A stretch of 64,000 nt of DNA from contig NC_133157.1 of NCBI RefSeq assembly GCF_040802235.1, positions 32,257,501 to 32,321,500 on the forward strand, read 5' to 3'. The notes under the pieces are model-generated. The model saw only the letters and a list, made by a program, of their open reading frames with translations, searched no databases and was not told the DNA's origin. Positions 48,990 to 60,389 of the stretch are shown here, in pieces. The stretch comes from Manis javanica (taxonomy: Eukaryota; Chordata; Mammalia; Pholidota; Manidae). Position 1 is the first letter of the stretch. Every line of letters begins with the position of its first letter. The position numbers were made by a program, and so were the translations under genes.

Positions 48990-50109
48990 CTCCCACTCCT
49001 TATTGCTTCTGGAAAGAAAATTCTTGTGAGTCTTTAAGATGTTCTCTAAATCTCTTTGTACATATACGTTATTGATCAAGGTTCCAATATGATATTTCTG
49101 CCTCAATCCCTTTATCTTTTGGTCCTAAAGTTTCTCCAGAAGGCCAGTCAGTCATAGCCAAAAGAGACTGCATTTCCTTGATTACTAAATCTATACATCT
49201 TAAGTCAACAGGACTGGGCTAATTGTTGTGTTGTTGTGTCCTTGTCCCAGACAGTGTCCTTATCACAGGTGTCATCCTGTTGTAGATTTATGCCAGTTGT
49301 GTTCAAAGTGACCACATTAAGGGGTAAAGTCCCAGGGAATCAGGAAAAATAAAAATAAAGCCATCATCTCAGGCATGAATAACCCCAGCAGTGCTCTTAG
49401 AGAGGAAGCCCTGGTAGGAAACACTGCCAAGGTTCTCATTCCCTTTCCTGGCCTCCATTATTACTTGCCTGCTCTTTTTCAGGCCCCATTTAGGGCTTTC
49501 ATCTCTTTCTGTGCTTTGTTAATTACCGCTCTCCCAGCCAGAATCCTGTTGGTCTGGGGATGACAGAGGTACAAAGCAGGAAGACAGATGCAGTCACAGG
49601 TTTTTCCCAAGACTGTGGAATGGTAGAGGCAAGAACATACCCACTGTTTTGTTCTCTTTGTTTGTGCCTCCGCCAGGATGCCTCATGCTGCTTGCTCCGG
49701 GCAAGCCCTGTGGCCTCTGTCACTGTGTGGGGTGGACAGACTGGGACATGTACTCTTCCTTTTTCTAAGGGAGGAATCTCATTTTAGGTTGGTTGAGGCG
49801 TCAGCTAACAATTCAGGCCCAATTACATGAGACTTGCTGATAAAGGTCAGAAAGCCAAAGGAGAGGGAGTTACCAGTAAAAGGAAATCCTACTGGTTGTC
49901 AATAATTACAAAATGCCAGGGCTGATACAGCACCTGAGCTATGGTCCATGTCCTTCAACCTTGGAATGCTTTGTTGGGGAGCAAGTTCTAGGGGCTGATT
50001 GTTCTTAAAACGTTACCTTGGGGAAGCACTGGTACCTTGTCCTCTGGAAAGAAAGATTGCTTAGTCTCAGAGACCCTCAAGCTGTGTAGAGTCTATAAGG
50101 GTCATCAAG

Positions 50110-50465
50110 AGTACAGTCTCTCAAAGTTTGCTGCCCACTAGAATTATTGGGGGGTTGGGGGAGGGGTGCTTTACAAAATCCAGATGCCCAGACCTCACCC
50201 CTGACCAATGACATCAGAATCCCTGGGAGTGCGCCCTAAGCATCCCTGTTGTTTAAACTCCCCAGGAGCTTCCAATGTGCAGCCAAGTTTGAGAACCTGT
50301 GAGTGGAACCACACTATTCAAAGTGTGATTGGTGAAACTGTAGCCCCACTACGGAGCTTGTTAGAAATGCACATTCTTGAGTTCCACCATAGACCTAAAT
50401 AATCAGAATCTACATTTTAACAAGATCACCAGGTGACTCATGTGCATTAAAGTTTGAGAAGCAGT
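50110..50465. repeat. Two MER5-like hAT MITEs in tandem
   Basis: First copy, about 50115-50305: 'tttacaaaatccagatgccc', 'gaccaatgacatcagaatcc', 'ggagcttccaatgtgcagcc', ending 'aagtttgagaacctgtgag'. Second copy, about 50310-50465: 'tcaaagtgtgattggtgaaa', 'gagcttgttagaaatgcaca', 'cattaaagtttgagaagcag'. Non-autonomous Charlie-type DNA transposon relics. Between 48995 and 50110 I see nothing identifiable. Confidence 0.7.
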
Positions 50466-50683
50466 TACTTTTCTTGAAGCACTGGGCAACCTGGCAACAG
50501 TGGGCCTAATCTGTTGTGGCAACTACCCACGGGAGCTGTGTAATAGTTACCCCTTTAAGAGGGGCCCCCACACTCATTTTCTTGAGTCTCACAGCTTGGG
50601 CAGGTTTATTAACATCCATTTCCTGCCTTGGCTCACTCATAATTTGAGTTGCTTTTAAATTTATTATAAAATAAAATTTATCA

Positions 50684-51958
50684 GGCCCTGTGGATAAAAT
50701 GAGAGTTCCTGTGGCCAGGATTCTCACTGGCCCTGGTTGACTAGCTCACTGCACACCTGTGGGCAATACATGGCTGTTGACTCTATATAAAGTGCTCCAC
50801 CCAGTACTCTGGGCATGACATGGTGGCAGGGCTGCAAGGCTGCAGGAGAGCAGAGCAGAGGCTGGAGTGGTGGCAGCACTTAGGACAGAGGTCCAGAGGA
50901 TGGCTGTGCAGGACGACTGTGCAGAGAGGCCCGGAGGATGGCTGTGCAGACAGAGGAGCCCAGAGGCAGAGACCAGCTTGCTGCATGCAGACTCGCTCTG
51001 AGTGAACAGGATTTTAGTGACTGACCTGCCACCTGGAAATAAAGTTGGGTATAACGCTTTCACCCCAAGAACGTTCTACTGTCAATTTCTTTGATCGCAG
51101 TGAGTCCATAGCAAACTTGCCTGGGGCTGAAACCCATTGGCAAGACGGGCCAACATCCAAAAGACAAACAACAACAAATGTTGGTGAGGATGTGGAGAAA
51201 GGGGAACCCTCCTACACTGCTGGTGGGAATGCCAACTAGTTCAACCATGTGGAAAGCAGTATAGAGGTTCCTCAAAAAACTAAAAATATAAATGCCATTT
51301 GACCCAGGAATTCCACTCCTAGGAATTTACTCCTAAGAATGCAGCAGCCCAGTTTGAAAAAGACCCCTATGTTTATCGCCGCACTATTTACAATAGCCAA
51401 GAAATGGAAGCAACCTAAATGTCCATCAGTAGATGAATGGGTAAAGAAGATGTGGTACATATACACAACGGAATACTATTCAGCCATAAGAAGAAAACAA
51501 ATCCTACCATTTGCAACAACATGGATGGAGCTAGAGGGTATTATGCTCAGTGAAATAAGCCAGTGGAGAAAGACAAGTATCAAATGATTTCACTCATCTG
51601 TGGAGTATTAGAACAAAGAAAAAACTGAAGGAACAAAACAGCAGCAGACTTACAGAACCCAAGAATGGACTAACAGTTACCAAGGGAAAGGAACTGGGGA
51701 GGATGGGTGGGAAGAGAGGGATCAGGGGGAAAAAGGGGCATTACGATTAGCACACATAATGTGGGGGGTTCACAGGAAAGGTAGTATATACAGAGAAGAC
51801 ATGTAATGATTCTATAGCGTCTTACTATGCTTATGGACAGTGACTGTAATGGGGTATGTGGTGGGGACTTGATGATGGGGGGAGTCTAGTAACCATAATG
51901 TTGTTCAAGTAATTGTACATTAATGATATCAAAATAAAAAAAGAAATAAATAAAAATA
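50684..51958 (+). mobile_element. 5'-truncated L1 carrying a nested LTR, TSD-flanked
   Basis: A 16-bp TSD, AAAATAAAATTTATCA (50668-50683) and AAAATAAAGTTTATCA (51959-51974), encloses a short L1 3' end (51148-51958; the frame 51339-51587 is the ORF2 C-terminus) plus an LTR at its very start. L1 homology begins at GGCCA (51148). The bases before the LTR are GGCCC (50684-50688), so the LTR seems to have landed within the first five bases of the L1 and duplicated them. Poly(A) tail about 51930-51958, with AAAT/AAAAT patterning. Confidence 0.85.
50689..51147 (+). mobile_element. ERV LTR nested in L1, sibling of the 48.6-kb LTR
   Basis: 459 bp starting TGTGGATAAAATG, with TATATAA at 50784-50790 and AATAAA at 51038-51043. 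The 3' end reads CG where the sibling has CA. TSD GGCCC/GGCCA with one mismatch. It carries a duplicated block of about 27 bp ('gaggatggctgtgcag' occurs twice), which accounts for most of the length difference from the 432-bp sibling. No internal retroviral sequence. Confidence 0.82.
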
Positions 51959-53584
51959 AAAATAAAGTTTATCATTAGTAACAGGCAGTACATTCACAAT
52001 GCTGTGCAGCTGTTACCCTGTCTAGTCGCAGACCATTTGCATTACCCCAGAATGAAGCCCCACATTCATCTAAGCAGCTCCTCCCCAAGTCCTCTCTCCC
52101 GCCAGCCTTTGGCAGCCACTTGTCTGCTTTCTGTCCCTGTGAGTTTGCTTATTCTGAGTGTTTCATATAAAAGGAATGCATGTTTTCAAGGTTCCTTCAT
52201 GTTGTAGCATGTATCAGTACTTCCTTCCTTTTATAGCTGAATAATATTCCTTGTATGGATATATGGTATTTTGTTTATCCATTCATCATTTGATGGATAT
52301 TTGGGCACTTTCAACCTTTTGGTTATTGTGAGTAGTGCTGCAATGAATACTTGCGTGCAAGTTTTTGTTTGAACACCTGTTTTCAGTTCTTTTGGGTATA
52401 TGCCCAGGAGTGGAATTGCTGACTCATATGGTAATTCTGTTTAATTTTTTGAAGACCAGTCAGACTGTTTTCTATAGCAGCATCATTTTTACATTTCCAC
52501 CAGTAATGTATGAGGGTTCCAGTTTCTCCACATCCTCGCCAATTCTTGTTAGCTTTTTCCTGCCTTAATTCTTCTAGTCATCCTACTGCATATGAAGTGG
52601 TATCTTACTGTGCTTTTGATTTGCTTTTCCCTAGTGGCTAATGATGAATATTTTTTCATGTGCTTGTTGGCCATCTGTATATCTTCTTTAGAAAAATGTC
52701 GATTTAAGTCCTTTGCTCATTTAAAAATTGGTTTATTTGCCTTTTTATTATTTTTAAGTTCTTTACATATTCTGGATACTAGACATATGGACTGCATATA
52801 TTTTCTCCCATTTCATGAGTTGTCTTTTCACTTTCCTTATAGTGAGTGTTCTTTGCTGTATGAAAGTTTTAAATTTTGATTAAGTCCAACTTGCTTAATT
52901 TTTTCTTCTGTTGTTTCTGCTATTGTTGTTACATGGAATTTGAGATTTTTATCACCTGGTCAAGGTCACTGGATAAGGACAAAGAGGGATTGGAAGAGAA
53001 ACAGAATAGGGATGGCTTAAAGTCTCTATCTCTAGTTCACCAGAAGATCTGAGCTTTTACCTGCTTTATAAATATTCTCCAGTTTAAATACATATATAAA
53101 GTCAATAGATTAGAACCACTAAGTTGTACTTCTCAAACTTTGACAGTTGAACACTAATGGGAAACCTCAGTATGCCAGGTTGTTCTAAAAACTAGTCCTA
53201 AATGGTATATATAATAATTAGAACTTAGTGTTCTTTGGCTTCAACCAGATTTTATTTGTAATAAAGCATACATTTTTGTAAAAGCATGCAATGTTTTGTT
53301 TGCTCCATTTGCCACACTTCTGGGGAAGTCAGGATTTAGTCCAAATCCAAACCCATTGGCTACCTGGTGGCAGCTCATCCACACTGAAGGACTATTCCAT
53401 GGAAAAGATAGCCAGGCTCATGCATATCAGCCTTGGCACCAGGTGCTGCATTTGCTCTAAGTCACAGAGCAAATGAGAGTTTGAACCCAGGTGTTTTCAT
53501 TTCAATTCTAAGGCTCTGTCCCCTAGGCTGTGTGTCCAAAGCGGTCAGATCAATCATCTATTGGTCTCTCTTGATTGGCACTTC

Positions 53585-53830
53585 TATTATTACTAGCTGC
53601 TATCATTTTTGGAAGCTTTCTATGTACCAGGCATTGCGCTGAAAGTCTCTACATTTAATCTTACCGACAACCCAGGAAGTTGTTCCGTAATTATCTTTAT
53701 TTTACTACTGAAGAAACTGAACTCAAGTTAAATAGCCTGTTCAAGGTCACGCGGATGGTAAGTGTCAGTGCTAGGACTTAGCCCAGGTCTGACTCCAAAG
53801 ACCATATTTTGAACTACCAAGCGAAACTAT
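53585..53830 (-). repeat. MIR SINE, nearly full length
   Basis: 'ctatgtaccaggcattgcgc', 'ctactgaagaaactgaactc', 'caaggtcacgcggatggtaa', 'tagcccaggtctgactccaa': antisense MIR ending just upstream of the XPA promoter. The 52950-53585 interval has no recognised feature. Confidence 0.75.
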
Positions 53831-53914
53831 TATTGCGAAGTCGACCAGATCCTAAGAAACGATCTCTGTACGGACCCTTCTCACAGGTTAAAGGTTAGGG
53901 AGTATTCGCGTCCC

Positions 53915-54560
53915 CTAGGTGTGCGCAGACACCTCCCGCCGCCCCTCTCTTCTGCCTCCGCCTTTTCAAATTGCGCAGGCGCGCTCCCACTCTGCGGCCG
54001 CTCGTGGTAGCTGGGGCGGAGGCGGTGGTGGCGTCGTGCTGGGTCCGGGGCACGCTTTGGCGCCTCAATGCGCGTGCGCGGGACTAGATCCCAGTTTGCG
54101 GAGAAGGTTGCCGATGGCGGCGGCGGAAGCTTCGCCCGAGCCGGCGGCCTCGGAACCGCTGGCGGAGCTGCCTGCCTCGGTGCGGGCGAGCATCGAGCGG
54201 AAGCGGCAGCGCGCGCTGATGCTGCGCCAGGCCCGGCTGGCGGCCCAACCCTACCCGGCGATGGCGGCTGCAGCTACCGGAGGTTTGGGCCCTGGCAGCG
54301 CCTGCCCCTTTCATCCCTTGGCCGGCCGCTGCCGCATCCCGGGTGGGGCATCGACTCCCCGCGCGTCTGCGCGCAGGCCCTCCCGCAGTCCGCGGAGGAA
54401 GCCCGCTCAGCAGGCTTCGTCGAAGCCGGCTGTCCCAGACCACAGCGTGAATCTGCCGTAGAAGCCGGGCCCCCTGACTCCCAGCTCCGGGCTTTCCCTT
54501 CCGCACCTGCGGTCTTCAGCTGGGCGATGCAGCCGCCCTCACTGTCGGGAGGGGCCAGCC
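53915..54560 (+). promoter_or_regulatory. XPA CpG-island promoter
   Basis: An abrupt rise in GC and CpG content surrounds XPA exon 1. No TATA box is visible. Candidate sites: NRF1-like TGCGCAGGCGC (53972-53982) and TGCGCGTGCGC (54069-54079), and a GC box GGGGCGGAGG (54013-54022). This is the usual architecture of a broadly expressed housekeeping or DNA-repair promoter. The transcription start cannot be fixed from sequence alone; by analogy with short 5' UTRs it probably lies between about 54020 and 54100. The island extends into intron 1. Confidence 0.85.
54114..54282 (+). CDS. XPA: XPA exon 1 (coding part), DNA damage verification protein
   Basis: Encodes residues 1-56 plus the first base of codon 57, from ATG 54114 ([10 protein letters not shown]...) to the donor GAG|GTTTGG. 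XPA is the nuclear zinc-finger scaffold of nucleotide excision repair, binding damaged DNA, RPA, TFIIH and ERCC1-XPF. Recognition rests on the near-verbatim [20 protein letters not shown] stretch, whose basic cluster (about residues 28-41) serves as nuclear localisation signal and overlaps the RPA32-binding helix. The extreme N-terminus and the Ala/Pro-rich 44-55 segment are the divergent parts. The exon is one codon shorter than the human one as I remember it. The ATG has G at +4 but C at -3, so its context is only moderate. The frame is also open upstream to 53919, but that part is GC-rich promoter sequence without similarity. Confidence 0.97.
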
Positions 54561-55359
54561 TATGCCTTCCCTTTGTTGTCCCGCAGTACTTTCATAGGTC
54601 CCTTGGGTGGCCCGTGTAAAAAGCTTTTAGACTTGTAACCCATTTCAGTAATAATCCTGCTCCTGTTCCCTCGTCCATCCACTCAACAAAGGGCGTTCGT
54701 ATATCTTGTACCAGGAGTCGTAGGACGTGGTGTTGGCTACGTGCAGGGCGAGGGGCAAACACAGTACACAGTAACTACTGCCTTCATGGGGCTAACGAGT
54801 AGCAGCTGTTGTGCTTCACAGTTTTCAGATTAACTAATTTGGTTCTAACAGTTAACCTCAAAAATAATTAGGACATTATTTAGCGTCAGGGTTTTGCCGA
54901 GGTGGTAACTGAGGACCATCAAAGGAAAGGGGTTTGCTTAGGTTCATCCTAGCAAATGCACAGGCCAATCAAGACTAGAGTTAAGGTCATCTGGCATTGG
55001 GTTCAGGCGTCGTTCCTTGCCAGTAGCTGCCTCTGCTGTACTAGCTGTACTGTACTTCTCATTGCACTCCTGGTCATTCCAGTCATCTGCCACATTACTC
55101 ATGAAAGTCATAATCTGGCATGTTCATCCATTTCTATCCATACAGGAGATATTCATGGATGCTTAACTGTCAGAATTACAGAAGTAAAAGCACTCAGTGT
55201 AATGGAGGGATATAAAGTGATGAGCAGGCAATAAAGTATATAGCATGAGAATTGCTGTTAACAGTAGAGATGGGCTAATAATTCAATCCCTTTATTTAGT
55301 AGATGAAGAAATTGAGGCCAGAGAGAGTGACTTAAGATAATGCTAGATTTTTTAAGTGA

Positions 55360-57470
55360 GTCATAACATACAAACATTAATATATAAAGTGCACTCATCT
55401 GAATCTTGTAAATATTCTTGTAAACACCACAGTGATTAATAGACACTTCCAGCACTTTATGTTGCCCTAATGCCATATCCTACTCAACTATGCACCCTTA
55501 CAAGTAATTACTCCTCTGACCATTTGATTGGTATTATCTTCTTTTGAACTTCAGATTAATGAAATCATACAGTGTTTGGCTTCTTTTTCTCAACGTAATA
55601 TCTGAGGGAATCATCGTGTTACATGTGTTGTTGCCTCTGTTGATTGCTCTTTTATATGTCGTATGGCATCCTCTATTATTACACTGCAGTTTTTCTATTT
55701 CCTTTTGGTAGATATTTGGTTTTTTTCCAGTTTGGGTTTATTGTGGGGAAAACCTTTGAGCATCCTTGTCTGTGTCTTTTGGTGGATGTATGCACCCATT
55801 TCTATTGTGCGTATGCTTGGGGATGGCATTGTTGGGTCATAGGGAAGGCGTATGTTTAGCTTTACTAAGTCTTGTCCAACAGTGATTTCAGGTGACCCTT
55901 GAACAACATGGGTTTGAACTGTGTAGGTCATTTTACACGTGAATTTTTTCCAATAAATATACTGGAACATTTTTTGGAGAATACGGTTTGAAAAACTCAT
56001 AGGTAAACTGTGTAAGCCTAGAAATACTGAAAAAGTTAAAAAGTTTGTTATGTCACGAATGAATAAAATATATGTAGATACTAGTTTATTATTTACTATC
56101 ATAAAATCAACAGTAGGCTGTTAGTTATTGGGGAGTCAAAAGTCAGCAGATATTTGTGTGTATGGGGTCAGCACCCCTAACTCTGCATCAGTTTAAAATC
56201 TGACCAGTGATGTGTGACAGTTCTGGTTTCTCCACACCCTTACCATTTGGTATTGTCGGTCTTTTTCACTTTGGAGGTTCTGGTGGGAGTGTAGTGATAT
56301 TTCATTATGTTTTAATTAGTATTTTTCCTGATGACTAATGATACCTTTTTCATGTGCTTACTAGCTGTATGGATATCCTCATTTGTGAAGTCTCTATCGA
56401 GGTCTTCTGCCTATTTTAAGTTGGGTAATTTGTCTCTTGCTGATTTACAGGATTCCATTACATATTTTGGATTTGAGTCCTTTGTCAGATAATACCTTTC
56501 ACAAATAGCTTCTTCCACTTTGCGTCCTGTCTTTTCACTCTCATAATGGTGTCTTTTGATGAATAGAAGTTCTTAATTTTAATCAAGTCCAGTTTAAGAA
56601 ATTTTTGGCTACCTCAAGTTCAGTTTTTCTGTTTTCTTTAGAAGCTTGTTTTTTTTTTCACATTCAATACTATGATCCATTAAAATGTGTGTGTGTACTA
56701 CATGAAGTAAGGTCAAATTTCATTTATTGAAAAGATCATCTTTTCCTCACTGTTTTAAAGTGGTAACTTTGTCATAAATCCCAGCACCATTTACTAAAAA
56801 TATTCTTTTCCTCTCAAAGATTATCAGTTCCATAGTTGCTTTGGAGCCTTTGCCATAAATTAAATAACCAAATATGTATAGGTCTATTTTAGGACTCTGT
56901 CTTATATTCCACTGGTCTCTTTGTATTGGTACCACACTGTCTTAATACTGGAGATTTATAGTTAACCTTTAAGTCTAGTAGGGTTAATGATCCAGTTTTG
57001 TTCTTCGAATCATCTTGGCTATTCTCAGTGCTTTGTAGTCACATTAAATGTTAAGAGCCCAGTTGTCAGCTCTCAACCTCACCTCTCCAGCCGCCCGTAA
57101 CTGGCTGGGATCACACTGAATCTTTAGATAAATTTGGGGAGAATTGACATCTTTACAGTATTGAGGCTTCCAGTCTGTACATGGTATATTTCATATTTAT
57201 TTCAGTTGTTGATTTCTTAGTGGTGTTTTCAGTGGAGAGGTTTCATACATCTCTTTCTAGGTGTTATTTCATAATTCTAATTGTAGGTTTGTGTGGATAT
57301 CTTATGGGTGTAATATTATCATCTGTGATAAAGGCTTTTTATTTCTTTTCAACTTTTATGCCTGTTTTGTTTTCTTGCCATAGTGCACTAGCTGTACATG
57401 TGTGTGTTCAGTATGATGTTGAATAGAAGTAGTAATAGTGGACATCTTTGTCTTGTTTAGTAGATTTAAA
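55360..57470 (-). repeat. Old L1 in XPA intron 1 (antisense)
   Basis: Antisense L1M: 3' UTR and ORF2 end at 55360-55885 ('catttctattgtgcgtatgc', 'ggcattgttgggtcataggg'), resuming at about 56200 ('gacagttctggtttctccac') and continuing through 'tttttcatgtgcttactagc' and 'gcatagtgcactagctgtac'-like ORF2 text to about 57470, only about 80 bp before exon 2. All frames are broken. Confidence 0.8.
55887..56180. repeat. Tigger-like (pogo/TcMar) MITE relic
   Basis: Starts 'ggtgacccttgaacaacatg', continues 'ggtttgaactgtgtaggtca' and ends around 'ggggtcagcacccctaac', the opening and closing text of a common mammalian Tigger-derived MITE. It is inserted in, and splits, the surrounding antisense L1. I am sure of the element type, less of the subfamily. 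Confidence 0.7.
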
Positions 57471-57549
57471 GAAAGTTCATGTTTATGCACAGGGGGACAT
57501 AGGGGCTTACCTAGTTAAATTGTTGACTACTTTTACATACTTTTTGTAG

Positions 57550-57660
57550 GTATGACTAATGTAAAAGCAGCTCCAAAGATCATTGACACAGGAGGAGGCT
57601 TTATTCTGGAAGAGGAAGATGAAGAACAGCGTACAATTGGAAAAGTTGTTCATCAACCAG
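57550..57660 (+). CDS. XPA: XPA exon 2 (ERCC1-binding segment)
   Basis: 111 bp, phase 1 in and out: completes Gly57, then [17 protein letters not shown]... to VVHQP and the first base of Gly94. Acceptor ...ctttttgtag|GT; donor CCAG|GTAAAG, close to consensus. It carries the Gly-Gly-Gly motif (residues 71-73) followed by the acidic run EEEDEE, which recruits ERCC1-XPF nuclease to the repair bubble; both are intact. One substitution pattern (EEQRTIGK) differs from the human wording but keeps the length. The zinc-finger exon (exon 3) is not seen anywhere up to 64000, so the gene runs off the window. The next in-frame stop in unspliced reading is intronic (57761) and not relevant. Confidence 0.97.
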
Positions 57661-59184
57661 GTAAAGTGTATTTTCAGAAAGTAGGTATCAAGATGGTCAT
57701 TTTGCGTAACTTAATTCTTTGCAAATATGTTAAATCATGCCACACTTACTTTAGTAAGTGAACAGGTTAGTTTTACACGACTGATGAAGTCAGACAGTTT
57801 TGCTAGTAGATTAAAAATTAAACAGATTTGGCAATGTCTAATGAAACCTGTGGTTTGTGTTCTTAAGGTTGATGCTCTCTGTTTTTTTATAATAGGCAGA
57901 GACAACCAGTATATTGACTGACAGAACAAATACCCAAAGCTATTTTGAGAGGCTAAAAAATAAGGGGCTAGAATCTGAGAGATAAATTTAGGACATTCTT
58001 TTATTTATGTTTGGAGAAAAACAAGTGGTTTACAAAGTATAAAATAGGGAGACCTGGCATAAAAAGAAGCATGTAACTCCATTATCTAAGGTTAAAGTTT
58101 TGGTTAATCACTTATATGTACCCTCTGGATGAGGATACTTTCACACTCTTTGAAAAAGATAGTTTTATTTGATTGTAAGTTTCATGCCAGTAATATAATA
58201 CAACATTTTGTAAAACCTATTCCAGTTTAAAACCTATTCCAGTTTTAGCTGCAGCTGTTCTATTCCATTTGTGTCTAAACTGTAAAGCCTATACTTTCAG
58301 TTAACAGGTCATGCAACAAATATTTATTGAGAGTCTACTGTAGTGCCTTGCTGCTTGACTAAGGTGTTCACTGGTGTGTGGCACTGCTGCTTTGCTATTC
58401 AGGCTTTGATATTAGGGCTGCTGCTTGCAAATGGAGCTCATAGTGAATTTGTGCAAATCAGAAAAGGTTATCTGTTGATTTGCAAACTGGCCTGGGCAAG
58501 GAGAGACTGAAGCAAGAGGCAGACCACTCCAGATAAGTAAGGGAACTTACCATGAGGCTTGTCTTGGGTGGCTGCAAAACGAGTAGATCTCTGTACCTAC
58601 CTGTCAGATCTTTAAAGTTTATATAGAGGGCTTAACTGGGTTCAGTCACATATCCAGTCCAGATGTTAAATAACACATTACTCTCACTAGGCTGTATCCT
58701 AGGACCAGCTCCTGCTGTGAGAACAGGCTGGGCAGAATGTACATTCCAAGGACAGTGGATGGGGTTGAGGAGCCTCTGATTGTCTGTGTTTAGCTCGTGG
58801 GCCAGCCGGCGGTTGTGTCCTCTCATTTACCTCCTCTAACAGTGTCCCCTTTGGGAGGCAAATTAGAAAAAGGCCTTCTTTCTCTGGCTGATTTAGCCTG
58901 AGCCAAGGCACATGGTTTAACAAGAGGTCATGGATTGCGTCTTGGCCCGTTTTCTCTCTTGGCCAGATGCCTTTGCACAAGAAGCCTACTTGTATAGCTT
59001 TATGTGGCTGAACTGTGTAGATAGAAGAAAGCAGTGAGAGTAATGAATATTTTCTATGACTTTTTCTTTAATTTTTAAAGAGTATTTCTTTAGCATAGCT
59101 GAAAAAAATCAAAATAATTTATTTGGGTCATTAAGCTTTGCTGCCTGTAACACAAAACCTATCAAATGCTTTTAGAATCTAGAA

Positions 59185-59335
59185 CAGTGGTTGGTTCACC
59201 AGAGTCCCCAGGAAGGCTTTGTGAGAGCCCCAGAGCCGCACCTGACTTAGGGCTGAGCTGGAGCCTAAGAGTTTGTGGCGGTGTCCTGGGGACCCTGAGG
59301 CAGCCCGCCTGGGGACTTTGCAAATCCCTGATCTA
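59185..59335. repeat. MER5-like MITE relic
   Basis: Begins 'gaacagtggttggttcacca' and ends 'tttgcaaatccctgatctag' with 'ccccagagccgcacctgact' between, loosely following the MER5/Charlie pattern. Strongly diverged. Confidence 0.4.
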
Positions 59336-59429
59336 GATCATTAAACTCATTGTGTAGCAGAGGATTGTGGTGAATGCAGCCATGGGAGAGGATGGTGTGT
59401 AACAGTGAGGTCAGTTACTGTTCATATGG

Positions 59430-59900
59430 TTTTTTAAAAAACTACTTAAAAATCATGGTGAAACATAACATAAAATTTACCAGTTTAACCTTTTTCAGTG
59501 TATAGTTTAGTGGCATTAAGTACATTCCTGTTGTTGTGCAGCCATCACCACTATCCATGTCCAGATTGTTTTCATTACCCCAAACTGAAACTTTGTCCCA
59601 TTAAACAATAACTTCCCAGCAGTTAACATTTTTATGTATTTTTTGAGGCTGTTTTTAATATGTGAATGAGAATATAATATTTTTCTTTCATAAAAATGTT
59701 GAGCACATTTCTCATTTCTTAAATATTCTTTGAGAACTTGCTTTTTGTTGGCTGAATAATATTGTATTTTATAGTAATGTGATTTAAGATTATTTTTAAC
59801 TTTATTCTAATAGTTGATGCAATGAATATATTTAGAGGTAAACTTTTGTTCAGATATGATTCATAGAAGTAGAGTAATTGACCCAAAAGTATGTATATTT
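59430..59900 (-). repeat. Old L1 3' end, antisense
   Basis: 'acataacataaaatttacca', 'gcattaagtacattcctgtt', 'cagccatcaccactatccat' are antisense L1M 3' UTR landmarks; 'ggctgaataatattgtattt' is the following ORF2 end. Confidence 0.8.
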
Positions 59901-60389
59901 CTGTTAGATTTACATATTAAAAATGAACAGGGATGGAAAGAAAAGAGAAAAATATCTAAAAACAACTAAATGGACCAATTTTTCCAAATGATGTAATCAC
60001 ATTAAAGAAGGGAGAGGACAAAAAGAGCTAATTCAAATGATTTATGAACACAGTATTTGACAATATCATTTGTGTTAGGTGGGTGAGGTGAGGGGAAAAG
60101 CACAAAATTCCTGAACTCATTTTGTAGAGTGACTTGAGTGATGCTTAATTATGAAACTATTTTAGATGTATTATAGGCTCAAGCAGATTAATAAATATAT
60201 TTTATGTTGTTGGGATCCAAGGTTTTCCCTGTGAAAGAAGGACATGCAACTGTGGAATGGGAGAAGGCAAGAAAGAACCCTATGGGGATAGATTAAAATT
60301 GGTAGTATCAGTGTAAACTCATGATTCCTAAAATACATATATGGATATGAATGTGTAAGTGTACCTGTGAACTAACAAATTAATTCAGA

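Larger units (their letters stand above)
50640..52950 (-). repeat. Old L1 (antisense), split by younger insertion
   Basis: The old L1M 3' UTR begins before 50683 and resumes at 51975 ('gcagtacattcacaatgctg'), running through the ORF2 end (52365-52879) to about 52950. The interruption is the younger L1/LTR pair at 50684-51958. The frames at 52365-52568 and 52592-52879 are antisense shadows of the degraded ORF2. Confidence 0.8.
54283..57549 (+). other. XPA: XPA intron 1
   Basis: 3267 bp, GT (GTTTGG donor, weak after the G) to AG (...tactttttgtag). The first 270 bp are CpG-island sequence; 54560-55350 is unassigned; from about 55360 to 57470 it is antisense old L1 interrupted by a DNA-transposon relic. 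Phase 1 intron, matching the split Gly codon. Confidence 0.9.

Noticed and set aside
53919..54113. In-frame N-terminal extension of XPA (open from 53919)
   Set aside because: The extension is GC-rich promoter translation; family members begin with MAAA at the ATG I placed at 54114, and no similarity extends further upstream.
54283..54619. Read-through open frames past XPA exon 1
   Set aside because: The GT donor after codon 56 and the perfect continuation in exon 2 show that this is intron.
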